From Deltaproteobacteria bacterium (GTDB lineage Bacteria > Desulfobacterota > DSM-4660 > Desulfatiglandales > Desulfatiglandaceae): a stretch of DNA of 17,411 nucleotides. Numbering within the stretch: the first letter of the stretch is position 1; each line of letters begins with the position of its first letter. Location of the stretch: contig DUZB01000030.1 in the NCBI GenBank assembly GCA_013349725.1, forward strand, positions 1-17,411, given 5' to 3'. The notes under the pieces were generated by a model. It was given only the letters and a program-made list of their open reading frames with translations. It was not told the origin of the DNA and searched no databases. Below, in pieces: positions 1-7,837 of the stretch. Made by a program: the position numbers and the translations under genes.

Positions 1-2
1 TC

Positions 3-836
3 CCCACCCTACTCAAAGCGTGCATCCTTATTTTACTTGCTATTGCTGCCGCCAGGCCCCAACTGTATAATGTTTCGAGGGATATCCGGTCTCCCGGCGT
101 GGATATCGTCCTCTGTCTCGATACTTCCGGGTCCATGCAGGCGCTGGATTTTACCCTGAACGGGGAGCCTGTATCCCGTTTGACTGCGGTGAAGAAGGTG
201 GTCAGTGATTTCATCAAGAAGAGAGAAACGGATCGGATCGGGCTTGTGGTATTCGGAGAAGAGGCGTTTACGCAGGCCCCTCTGACCGTGGACAAAGGGC
301 TCCTTTTAGGGCTTGTAGACAAAATGACCATAGGAATGGCGGGCGACCGCACAGCTATCGGCACGGCCATTGCGATTGGAGGCAAGAGACTCAAGGATAT
401 CGAAGCCAAGGCAAAGATATTGATTCTTCTTACGGATGGCAGGCAAAATTCCGGGAATATCTCCCCGGATGCGGCGGCGCAGGCGGTCAGAGCGCTTGGG
501 ATCAAGATCTATACGATCGGCGTGGGGGGCGAGGGCCCTGCCCCTTTCAAGGTCAAGACTCTTTTTGGAGAGCGCACGGTCTATGAAAGGGTGGACCTGG
601 ATGAAAAGACCCTGAAAAAGATGGCGGAAACAGGGGGGGGAAGATACTTTCGTGCCTCTGACAGCAAGGGATTGGCAGAAGTGTATGAAATCATTGATCA
701 GGCGGAAAAAAGAGACGTGAAAGTAAAAGAGTTTTTTCACTTCAGGGAACTGTATCTCTATTTCCTCATTCCGGCTGTTTTTCTTTTTGCCCTCAAAATA
801 CTGATTGAAACCGTTATCCTGAGAGTGCTCCCATGA
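3..836 (+). CDS. batA: BatA-type von Willebrand A membrane protein, 5' partial
   Basis: The frame is open from base 3 with no start inside the window, so the N-terminus lies upstream. A GTG at 99 falls inside the first strand of the vWA domain and cannot be the true start. The 277 visible residues begin with a hydrophobic helix (about 4-18) and a conserved ARPQ motif, then a vWA domain. Its MIDAS metal site is seen as DTSGS (40-44), a threonine in DRTAIG (about 117) and TDG (144-146). A C-terminal membrane helix (about 248-270) follows. BatA proteins are inner-membrane vWA proteins with a periplasmic metal-binding domain, usually encoded beside a MoxR ATPase and a DUF58 gene, which would lie upstream. 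The stop overlaps the next start (ATGA), which suggests translational coupling. The biochemical role of Bat proteins is not well established; aerotolerance and envelope stress have been proposed. Confidence 0.9.
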   Translation, partial: PTLLKACILILLAIAAARPQLYNVSRDIRSPGVDIVLCLDTSGSMQALDFTLNGEPVSRLTAVKKVVSDFIKKRETDRIGLVVFGEEAFTQAPLTVDKGLLLGLVDKMTIGMAGDRTAIGTAIAIGGKRLKDIEAKAKILILLTDGRQNSGNISPDAAAQAVRALGIKIYTIGVGGEGPAPFKVKTLFGERTVYERVDLDEKTLKKMAETGGGRYFRASDSKGLAEVYEIIDQAEKRDVKVKEFFHFRELYLYFLIPAVFLFALKILIETVILRVLP

Positions 837-2743
837 ACCTGTCCCATCCATGGATGCTTCATTTTTTTTGGCTTCTGCCGCTGGCTGTCCTGGCCTTTGT
901 GGTTCGCGGACGTAAAGTCAGGCAAGCTCTTGAAAGGTTTGCTGATCCCGAACTCCTCAAACGGCTGACCGGGGGAGGATCGGGAGGGATGCGGGCCATA
1001 AAGCCGATTCTGAGTCTCAGCGCATTGGGGTTCATGTTGATTGCCTTAGCCGGCCCCCGGTGGGGCAGCCATTATCAGGAAGTGGTTCAGAAAGGGGTTG
1101 ACATCATGCTCCTCGTGGATGTTTCGCCGAGCATGCTGGTTCAAGATGTGAAACCGGACAGACTGGAGAGAGCCAGAAGGGAGATTTCGGACTTTATCAG
1201 GGTTGTTCAGGGTGACAGGGTGGGCCTGGCGGCCTTTTCGGGCGCCGCATTTGTGCAGTGCCCTCTGACCCTGGATTACGGCGCCCTCAATCTGTTCCTG
1301 AACGCTCTCAGCCCGGAATTGATCCCGGCGCCCGGGACTGACCTGGGAGCGGCCCTAAAGATGGGAATGTCGGCTTTCGATCCCCAGGCGGAGACCGATA
1401 AGGTCATGATTCTGATTACCGATGGAGAAGACAACGAAGCCAAAGGGGTTCAGGCGGCCAGGGAAGCGGCTGCAAAAGGAATCAAGATCTTTGTATTCGG
1501 TATGGGAGATCCATCCGGTGGACCCATACCGCAACAGGAAGGGAAGGGCGGTTTCAAGAAGGACAGGGATGGAAACATGATCCTTTCCAAACTGGACGAG
1601 CAGGAACTTCAGGAAATTGCCTCCATCACGGGCGGGCGTTATGTGCGGGCCGTCTCCGGAGATCTGGACCTGGATCTCCTCTATTTTGACGGGGTGAAGT
1701 CGCTTACGAATGCCTCCACCGTCAAGAGCGGGAAAATCAAGGTATTTGAAGAGCGGTTTTATCTCTTTGTGTTAGCGGCGTTCGTAATCCTGCTCTTTGA
1801 AGGGTTTATACAGGGTATGGGAAAGGAATCGCCCCTTTCAGGAAAAGGCAGGCGTATTTCTATCCTTTCACTATTTTTCCTGATGCCTGTTTTCCTGTCG
1901 TTCAGTATGGCCGGATGGGTTGCCCCCGTTTTCGGGTCGGAAGATCCGGATGAACTGTACCGTGAAGGGAGGTTCAAGGAGGCCGAAACGCTTTATGGAA
2001 AATCCGACATGGACAACCCGAAGGATCTGCGCTTTCGGTACAACCGGGGATGCGCAGGTTACCAGGGTTCGGATTACAAAGGGGCCATGGCCGCTTTTTC
2101 CAGTGTGTACAGAAGGACCCAGGATAAAGAGATGCAGTACAGGGCAGTTTTCAATGCAGCCAACACGGCCTATAAACAGGGTGATTTTTCTGCGGCGGCG
2201 GACTATTTCAAACAGGCTATTCGGCTGAAGCCTGAGAGCGAAAATGCAAAGTTTAACCTGGAACTGGCGTTGAGAGAGATCGCTAAACAGAAAGAACGCG
2301 AGGAAAAAGACGGCGGCGATGCCTCCAAAGACCAGGAGAAAACCGGACAGGAATCAAAAAAGGAAAAAGACGGAGAGAAAAATTCTTCCGGGAACCCGGA
2401 TAAAAAGAGCGGTTCGGAGAAAGAAAAGGAACAGAAAAAGAAGGATTCAGGGGAACAACAAAGAAACGAGGATCCGGGAGAAAAGGAAAAGGACGGGCAA
2501 CAACAGGGCCGGGAGCAAGAAAAGAAAGAAGACAAACAGGATCTTTCCGGCGACCTTCAGGCGCGAAATGCCCCCTCTGAACCAAAAACAGAGGATGACG
2601 GGACAAATCCGGAAACGGTATCTATTTCGAGATCAAAGGCCGAGGCCATGCTGGATAATGTAAAAGAAGATCGAACCCGGCTCATGGAGCTTCAGCTTCA
2701 GGAACGAGGGGCAACCCCTCCGAAATCGGGAAAGGACTGGTAA
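833..2743 (+). CDS. batB: BatB-BatC fusion: vWA domain plus TPR domain and charged C-terminal region
   Basis: A 636-residue protein that joins what are often two genes. Residues 1-330 are BatB-like: two N-terminal membrane helices (about 8-24 and 57-73), a vWA domain with MIDAS motif DVSPS (96-100), GTD (168-170) and TDGED (196-200), and a membrane helix at 308-328. A further helix (342-362) resembles an internal signal anchor and leads into TPR-like repeats (370-480) typical of BatC. Residues 483-570 are an almost uninterrupted Lys/Glu/Gln/Asp stretch. The last part (about 599-625, with SRSKAEAMLDNVKEDR) resembles the conserved BatC tail. The vWA and TPR parts both probably face the periplasm. 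The start overlaps the batA stop by 4 nt and batD begins 1 nt after the stop. The fold calls are firm; partner and function are inferred from the family. Confidence 0.9.
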   Translation: MNLSHPWMLHFFWLLPLAVLAFVVRGRKVRQALERFADPELLKRLTGGGSGGMRAIKPILSLSALGFMLIALAGPRWGSHYQEVVQKGVDIMLLVDVSPSMLVQDVKPDRLERARREISDFIRVVQGDRVGLAAFSGAAFVQCPLTLDYGALNLFLNALSPELIPAPGTDLGAALKMGMSAFDPQAETDKVMILITDGEDNEAKGVQAAREAAAKGIKIFVFGMGDPSGGPIPQQEGKGGFKKDRDGNMILSKLDEQELQEIASITGGRYVRAVSGDLDLDLLYFDGVKSLTNASTVKSGKIKVFEERFYLFVLAAFVILLFEGFIQGMGKESPLSGKGRRISILSLFFLMPVFLSFSMAGWVAPVFGSEDPDELYREGRFKEAETLYGKSDMDNPKDLRFRYNRGCAGYQGSDYKGAMAAFSSVYRRTQDKEMQYRAVFNAANTAYKQGDFSAAADYFKQAIRLKPESENAKFNLELALREIAKQKEREEKDGGDASKDQEKTGQESKKEKDGEKNSSGNPDKKSGSEKEKEQKKKDSGEQQRNEDPGEKEKDGQQQGREQEKKEDKQDLSGDLQARNAPSEPKTEDDGTNPETVSISRSKAEAMLDNVKEDRTRLMELQLQERGATPPKSGKDW

Positions 2744-2744
2744 T

Positions 2745-4514
2745 ATGAAGCGGGCAAACCTGGTTTGGTTTTTCTTCCTCCTATTCCTTTCTGCGCCCTG
2801 CCTGGCCGCTGATCCTATTTCCATAAAAATCTCGCTGGACAGGACAGAGGCCTCGATGGATGACACCATCCAAATGGGGATTCATGTTTCCGGAGCACGG
2901 ACCAGCGACGCCCCACCCGTTATCCATGGACTCGACGTCTTTCGCGTTGCCCAGGGAGGGAGTTCCAGCCGTGTTGAAATTGTCAATGGCACATACCGCA
3001 CAGGGGTAGAGTTCACTTTTTTCCTGACCCCCTCAAAGACGGGTACGTTTCAGATAGGTCCCGCGGAAGTCCGGATAGACGGCAAAGTCTATAAGAGTGA
3101 TCTTCAAACGATTCATGTGAGGCAACAGGATTCGGGGGGGAATGTTCAAACAAAGACGGTATTTTTATCGGCGTCTCTTTCAAAAGACAAGGTCTTCGCG
3201 GAAGAACAGCCGATCTATACCCTGAGGCTTTACCTGCGGAGGCAGGCGACCAATATTTCCCTCCAGCTTCCCGAACCGGAGAACCTCACGTTTACCCAGT
3301 TGACCAAACCAAGAGAATATGAGGGGGTCTCCAATGGTCTGCAATACCGGATTATAGAGATCCCTTACGCCCTGACCCCGTTCAAGGAGGGCCGTCACCG
3401 TATCGATTCCGCCCGCATGAATATGACCGTGAGCGAACCTGGACGAAGATCGGGACGGGGCCTCTTTGATGATTCGTTTTTCAACGGGGGATTGTTTTCA
3501 GGAGGCCGGCCCCTGAGTGTTTCAAGCAATGTTCTGGAATTGCAGGTGGAACCGCTTCCCCTTCAGGGCCGACCAAAGAGCTTCAGCGGACTTGTGGGAG
3601 ATTTTACCATACGTGCCGGCATCGAGCCTTTGCGCTTGAAGGCCGGTGAGTCCGCCACACTCACTGTGAGGGTGGAAGGCAGGGGCAATATCAACCGCAT
3701 TCCCGATATGCAGATGCCGGAAATGAAGGAGATCAAGGTCTACGCGGATGAACCGGTCCTCACTCCCGAAACGGATGCTGCCGGAATCCGCGGGTCGAAG
3801 ACCATGAAATGGGCGCTGGTTCCGGAAAAAGAGGGGAGTTACACGATTCCTCCCCTCACCGTCCCTTTTTTTGACGCAGAGAAGGGGCAGTACCAAAGAT
3901 TGGAAACAAAGCCTTTTCATCTTACTGTCCTGGCCGGAAAAGAGAACCGTTCCGTAAAGATTCCCATCGGCGAATCGGCCACGTCAGGTCTGTCCCCCGT
4001 GAAGCAGGATGTAAAGGAGATCGGTCACGATATCCTTCCCCTGCACGATTCCATAAGAAGCCTCGGTCTCATGCAAGGTGGGCAAAATGGGCAAGAAGGG
4101 ACCTTCCTCCCATGGATTATTCTGATTGTGCCCGGTTTTTTCTATGGTTCCGCACTGGCCGTTTTGAGAATCAAAAAAAGGTCGGTCCGCTCGGTGCATG
4201 CCCAGAAAGCGAAAAAGGCTGCCGGAAAAGCCATACGGAAATGCAGGCTGGAGGCATCTGATGCGGAGTGCCTTATCCTGACGGTCAGGGATTATTTTAA
4301 TGACCGATTCGGATTGGAAATGGCCGCCATTACTGCAGATGATGTGATTTCCCTCCTGAGGGATAAGGGAATACCTTCTGATGTGGCCTTGAAACTCAGC
4401 TCCTTCCTGAAACAACTTGAAAGCGCCGTTTATACGGGGCACGACCAGGCCGGAGATCAAATCGGAACGGAAATCGCTGCGTGTATAAAGCAGATGGAAA
4501 GGGAAATCAGGTGA
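2745..4514 (+). CDS. batD: BatD family periplasmic, membrane-anchored protein
   Basis: A 589-residue protein. It begins with a clear signal peptide (residues 1-22, ending CLAAD), continues with a long beta-rich periplasmic region of several Ig-like segments, has one membrane helix (about 453-474) and ends in a roughly 115-residue cytoplasmic tail rich in Lys/Arg near the membrane. The segment around 279-315, containing SFSGLVGDFTI and a later GRGN, matches the repeated core of BatD (oxygen-tolerance) proteins. The ATG lies 1 nt after the batB-batC stop, with an AAAGGA ribosome site inside the preceding gene. The last bases overlap the batE start (GTGA). BatD is thought to work with the vWA proteins BatA and BatB in one membrane complex, but no enzymatic activity is known or visible. 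Confidence 0.88.
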   Translation: MKRANLVWFFFLLFLSAPCLAADPISIKISLDRTEASMDDTIQMGIHVSGARTSDAPPVIHGLDVFRVAQGGSSSRVEIVNGTYRTGVEFTFFLTPSKTGTFQIGPAEVRIDGKVYKSDLQTIHVRQQDSGGNVQTKTVFLSASLSKDKVFAEEQPIYTLRLYLRRQATNISLQLPEPENLTFTQLTKPREYEGVSNGLQYRIIEIPYALTPFKEGRHRIDSARMNMTVSEPGRRSGRGLFDDSFFNGGLFSGGRPLSVSSNVLELQVEPLPLQGRPKSFSGLVGDFTIRAGIEPLRLKAGESATLTVRVEGRGNINRIPDMQMPEMKEIKVYADEPVLTPETDAAGIRGSKTMKWALVPEKEGSYTIPPLTVPFFDAEKGQYQRLETKPFHLTVLAGKENRSVKIPIGESATSGLSPVKQDVKEIGHDILPLHDSIRSLGLMQGGQNGQEGTFLPWIILIVPGFFYGSALAVLRIKKRSVRSVHAQKAKKAAGKAIRKCRLEASDAECLILTVRDYFNDRFGLEMAAITADDVISLLRDKGIPSDVALKLSSFLKQLESAVYTGHDQAGDQIGTEIAACIKQMEREIR

Positions 4515-5317
4515 GGGCTCTTTGGTATCTTGGTGCAGCCGTTTTTGTGGCGGCGCTGACAATCTTTTCGGGTTCGATCATCCAGGCTGGGGCCGGCGGA
4601 CCGGAAGAAGTCTTTTTCAAGGCCAACCAGGCCCAGAAGGAAGGACATTTTGAGAAAGCCGCTGAAGGGTATCGAAATCTGATAGATTCCGGATACGCCG
4701 GAGGGCATGTCCTCTACAATCTGGGGAATGCCTATATCCGATTGAACCGGCTTGGGATGGCGATCCTTCAATACGAAAGGGCCCGTCAGTGTATCCCGAG
4801 GGATGCCGACCTTCAATTTAATCTTGCCTATGCCCGAAACCTTACCCTCGATGCCATTCCCGCGTCGGCGGGATTTATCGGGCACACCCTGTTTTGGATG
4901 GATTCCTTTAATCTGAAGGAGCTGTTCCGGGCATTTGCCGCCCTCAATCTCCTTTTCTGGACGGTTCTGCTCATAAGGCTCTTTTACCGGTCGGAGTGGC
5001 TTTTTTACCTGTTTGTTATGGTCCTGGCCTGTTGGTTCATTTCCGGCCTTTCTTTCGGTGCAAAATGGTACCAGGGTAAGTACGATGATCGGGCAGTGAT
5101 CCTGAATAAAGAGGTGACTGTTCTGGCAGGCCCTCATCCGGGCGATACAGTCCTTTTTAAACTCCATGAAGGCGCCCTGGTACAGGAAGAGCGGGCGGAA
5201 GACGGATGGATGCTGATTCACCTCCCTGACCGGAAGAGAGGGTGGATACAATCGGAGGATGCTGCAAGGATTAGGACCTCAGGGGTGAAAGGGGAGCGGC
5301 AGGCAGCAGGCGGGTGA
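4511..5317 (+). CDS. batE: BatE-like protein: TPR, two membrane helices, SH3 domain
   Basis: A 268-residue protein. The start chosen is the GTG at 4511, which overlaps the batD stop and is followed at once by a signal peptide or anchor (residues 2-26). A GTG 30 nt further upstream keeps the frame but would put polar residues before the signal. Order: signal (1-26), TPR-like helices (33-108, with LYNLGNAYIRL), two membrane helices (138-157 and 162-183), and a bacterial SH3-like domain (193-254, with the typical ending GWIQSEDA). TPR plus membrane plus SH3 is the usual BatE form. The last dozen residues come from a GGCAGGCAGCAGG-type repetitive stretch and look unconserved. It is the final gene of the bat operon, since a 74-nt repeat-bearing gap follows. 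Confidence 0.82.
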   Translation: MRALWYLGAAVFVAALTIFSGSIIQAGAGGPEEVFFKANQAQKEGHFEKAAEGYRNLIDSGYAGGHVLYNLGNAYIRLNRLGMAILQYERARQCIPRDADLQFNLAYARNLTLDAIPASAGFIGHTLFWMDSFNLKELFRAFAALNLLFWTVLLIRLFYRSEWLFYLFVMVLACWFISGLSFGAKWYQGKYDDRAVILNKEVTVLAGPHPGDTVLFKLHEGALVQEERAEDGWMLIHLPDRKRGWIQSEDAARIRTSGVKGERQAAGG

Positions 5318-5327
5318 GGAACGAGAG

Positions 5328-5362
5328 AACCGTCAACCGGTAACCGACAACCGTCAACTGGA
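5328..5362. repeat. Degenerate heptamer tandem repeat, 5 units
   Basis: Five consecutive 7-nt units: AACCGTC, AACCGGT, AACCGAC, AACCGTC, AACTGGA. They fill most of the gap between batE and the channel gene. A related purine/GC-rich repetitive stretch (about 5292-5314) lies just upstream inside the end of batE. No function is known. Short-period repeats of this style occur in four other gaps of this window. Confidence 0.85.
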
Positions 5363-5391
5363 AACAGAGTTTCCTGCGAGGACCAATAACC

Positions 5392-6087
5392 ATGAGCTTT
5401 TTAGATATCCTTATCCGCCCCCGCCCCCGCAGGTTCCTTTTTTTGCTCATAGCCATTTCCTTGATTCTGATTCTGAACCCTTTTCTTGAGGGGTTCAGGG
5501 AGCTCCGGGTGATCCTGGAGATCCTGTTTACGTTGCTGCTGCTTGCAGGGGCCTATGCCATCAGTCAAAAAGCGAGGGTTTTTTTCTTTTCCCTTTTCCT
5601 GCTTATTCCGGCCATGTCTTCCCATTGGATGACCTATATCCAGAATACCGGTGCACATGGCATGGTAAGCGATCTGTTTGCAGGGGCTTTTTTCGCGTAT
5701 GTGGCGATCATTATTTTAGCATCCCTCTTCCGAGAAACAGAGGTCTCCATGGATCTGATCATGGCTGCCATATGCGTGTATCTGCTCATGGCCTTTTTCT
5801 GGTCTTCCACTTTTTCCGTGCTGGAATATTTTCAGCCCGGCTCATTTCAGCTCTCGGAACGGACCGGAAGTGCGTTTCAGGATTTTACTTACTTTAGCTT
5901 TGTAACGCTGACTACCCTGGGGTATGGAGACATTGTCCCGCTGACGCCGCCGGCAAAAACCCTTTCTTCGATTGAGGCGGTTATGGGGCAGATCTATATT
6001 GCCACCCTTGTGGCGAGGCTGGTTGCTATCCACACGGCCCAATCCATGCGCAGGAAAAACGGTGACGATGAGACCTCCGTTTCATAA
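5392..6087 (+). CDS. Six-helix potassium-channel-like protein (Ion_trans_2 pore)
   Basis: A 231-residue membrane protein. Hydrophobic segments lie at about 14-30, 38-57, 63-79, 91-113 and 118-145. A pore loop follows with the K+ selectivity filter TTLGYGD (174-180), then a last helix (about 190-213). The C-terminal tail is short and polar, with no RCK/TrkA-N or cyclic-nucleotide domain. The fourth helix lacks the regular arginines of a voltage sensor, so voltage gating is doubtful. The predicted role is a tetrameric inner-membrane K+ channel; K+ selectivity follows from the filter, while gating is unknown. The ATG at 5392 has a GCGAGG site about 10 nt upstream. It sits on the same strand 74 nt after batE, so it could be co-transcribed, but a functional link with Bat is only a guess. 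Confidence 0.85.
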   Translation: MSFLDILIRPRPRRFLFLLIAISLILILNPFLEGFRELRVILEILFTLLLLAGAYAISQKARVFFFSLFLLIPAMSSHWMTYIQNTGAHGMVSDLFAGAFFAYVAIIILASLFRETEVSMDLIMAAICVYLLMAFFWSSTFSVLEYFQPGSFQLSERTGSAFQDFTYFSFVTLTTLGYGDIVPLTPPAKTLSSIEAVMGQIYIATLVARLVAIHTAQSMRRKNGDDETSVS

Positions 6088-6103
6088 GATCGCTTACCTG
6101 CAA

Positions 6104-6131
6104 AATCCTCAATCCGCAATCCGCAATCCGC
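6104..6131. repeat. Heptamer tandem repeat, 4 units
   Basis: Four 7-nt units, AATCCTC then three exact copies of AATCCGC, in the 80-bp gap between the convergent channel and pgm genes. The period matches the repeats at 5328 and 10646 but the unit differs. Confidence 0.9.
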
Positions 6132-6137
6132 AATTGT

Positions 6138-6162
6138 GCCTGAACAAGCTTTTCGTTCAGGC
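6138..6162. terminator. Hairpin between convergent genes, possible bidirectional terminator
   Basis: A perfect 8-bp inverted repeat (GCCTGAAC and GTTCAGGC) with a 9-nt loop lies 5 nt from the pgm stop and 50 nt from the channel stop. The position between convergent genes suits a shared terminator. Neither strand has a T-run after the stem, so it is not a classical intrinsic terminator. Confidence 0.4.
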
Positions 6163-6167
6163 GCCGT

Positions 6168-7823
6168 TCAGCCTACCCCCTTGGCTTCAAATACGGCCTT
6201 GACCATGGCCTGGGCTTCCTCCTGTATCCAGCGAAGGTGGTCCTTTCCCTTGAAACTTTCCGCATAAATTTTATAGATCTGTTCCGTACCCGATGGACGG
6301 GCCGCGAACCATCCGTTTTCAGAGACAACTTTCAACCCGCCGATGGAGGCGCCGTTTGCGGGAGCCGTGGTAAGCTTTGCCGTAATCGGTTCTCCTGCCA
6401 GTTCTTTCGAAAGCACCATCTCCGGGGACAGGTGCTTCAGGACCGCTTTCTGCTCGATCGTGGCAGGGGCGTCAATCCGTTCGTAAAAGGGTACGCCAAA
6501 CATCTCCGTGAGCTCTGTGTATATCTCAGAGGGATCTTTGCCGGTTACGGCAGTTATTTCACAGGCCAGAAGATCCATGATGATGCCGTCCTTGTCCGTA
6601 GTCCAGACCGTTCCGTCTTTTCTCAGGAAAGAGGCGCCTGCGCTCTCTTCTCCTCCAAAGCCGTAGGTCCCGTTCATTAGTCCGTCCACAAACCATTTGA
6701 ACCCCACGGGCACTTCGCACAGTTTTCTCTGTAAACGGGCGGCAACCCGGTCAATCATGGAACTGGAGACAAGGGTTTTTCCCACGGCGGCGCCCCTGCT
6801 CCAGCCGGGCCTGTTCTGAAACAGGTACCATATTGCTGCTGAAAGGAAATAGTTGGGATTCATGAGCCCCATTCCCTTTGTGACGATGCCGTGCCTGTCC
6901 GCATCGGGATCATTTGCAAAAGCGATGTCAAATCCGTCTTTCATTTGAATCAGTCCGGCCATGGCATAGGGCGAGGAGCAGTCCATTCGAATTTTTCCAT
7001 CCTTGTCGACCGTCATGAAAGAAAACGTAGGGTCAACGGAGCGATTGACCACCTCGATGGAAAGTTTGTAGCGATCGGCAATCGGGTCCCAGTAATGGAT
7101 GGCGGCGCCGCCCAGAGGGTCTACACCGATTTTCAGACCGGCCTTTGAAACGGCTTCCATGTCTATGATATTCGCAAGGTCGTTGACATAGGGAGAGATG
7201 TAATCATAGGCCCGCACAAAATCGGTTTTCATAGCTTTTTCAAAAGAGAGCCGATGGACGGCTTTCAGCCCCTCTTCAATAATGCCATTGGCTCGATCCT
7301 CTATGATGCCGGTCGTTTCCGTTCCGGCCGGTCCTCCTTCAGGGGGATTGTATTTGAACCCTCCATCCTCGGGCGGGTTATGGGATGGGGTAATGACTAC
7401 TCCATCGGCAAACCCTCCTTTTCTGCCCCTGTTGTATGTGAGTATGGCATGGGAAATGACGGGAGTGGGGGTATATCCAAAACCCTCTTGCACCATGATG
7501 TTTACCTGATTGGCGGCAAACACCTGGATCGCGGTGGCAAGCGCCGCCTCGGAAAGGGCATGGGTGTCCATTCCCATGAACAAGGGTCCGTTGAAGCCTT
7601 TGCGTCTTCTATATTCGCAGATGGCCTGGGAAATGGCCAGAATGTGGTCTTCATTAAAACTTTTCTTGAGCGACGAACCCCGGTGACCTGAAGTCCCGAA
7701 TGTCACCTTCTGGCTTTCGACGGCCGAATCGGGTCTGTGGGTATAGTAAGTGGACACGAGTCTTGGTATATTGGCAAGAAGCGATTGGTTCGCGGGTTTT
7801 CCGGCAAGGTCACTCACTGTCAT
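6168..7823 (-). CDS. pgm: Phosphoglucomutase (alpha-D-glucose-specific)
   Basis: A 551-residue enzyme interconverting glucose 1-phosphate and glucose 6-phosphate in the cytoplasm, which links glycolysis/gluconeogenesis to glycogen and nucleotide-sugar synthesis. The family motifs are all present: TSGHRGS (44-50); the phosphoserine loop TPSHNP (145-150, Ser147); the Mg2+ loop DPDADR (305-310); the sugar-binding GGEESAGA (390-397); and a C-terminal phosphate-binding RPSGTE. The length is close to E. coli Pgm (about 546), and the downstream [11 protein letters not shown] matches that bacterial Pgm subgroup rather than ManB/AlgC phosphomannomutases. The ATG at 7823 has a strong GAGGAGG ribosome site 5 nt away, beginning within 2-3 nt of the gpmI stop. 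The gap between the genes is only 14 nt, so the two are surely co-transcribed and probably translationally coupled. Confidence 0.95.
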   Translation of the reverse strand: MTVSDLAGKPANQSLLANIPRLVSTYYTHRPDSAVESQKVTFGTSGHRGSSLKKSFNEDHILAISQAICEYRRRKGFNGPLFMGMDTHALSEAALATAIQVFAANQVNIMVQEGFGYTPTPVISHAILTYNRGRKGGFADGVVITPSHNPPEDGGFKYNPPEGGPAGTETTGIIEDRANGIIEEGLKAVHRLSFEKAMKTDFVRAYDYISPYVNDLANIIDMEAVSKAGLKIGVDPLGGAAIHYWDPIADRYKLSIEVVNRSVDPTFSFMTVDKDGKIRMDCSSPYAMAGLIQMKDGFDIAFANDPDADRHGIVTKGMGLMNPNYFLSAAIWYLFQNRPGWSRGAAVGKTLVSSSMIDRVAARLQRKLCEVPVGFKWFVDGLMNGTYGFGGEESAGASFLRKDGTVWTTDKDGIIMDLLACEITAVTGKDPSEIYTELTEMFGVPFYERIDAPATIEQKAVLKHLSPEMVLSKELAGEPITAKLTTAPANGASIGGLKVVSENGWFAARPSGTEQIYKIYAESFKGKDHLRWIQEEAQAMVKAVFEAKGVG

Positions 7824-7837
7824 GGGTTCCTCCTCTG

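Noticed and set aside
306..851. Minus-strand open frame of 181 codons opposite batA
   Set aside because: It is a shadow of the vWA coding frame, with no ribosome site and low-complexity basic residues unlike a protein family.
2203..2663. Several open frames in other frames and on the minus strand across the Lys/Glu-rich part of batB-batC
   Set aside because: The A/G-rich repeats of the real gene keep other frames open; their products are Ser/Phe- or Arg/Lys-rich artefacts.
4481..4510. Upstream GTG start for batE
   Set aside because: It would add ten polar residues before the signal peptide; the GTG at 4511 overlaps the batD stop in the usual operon manner.
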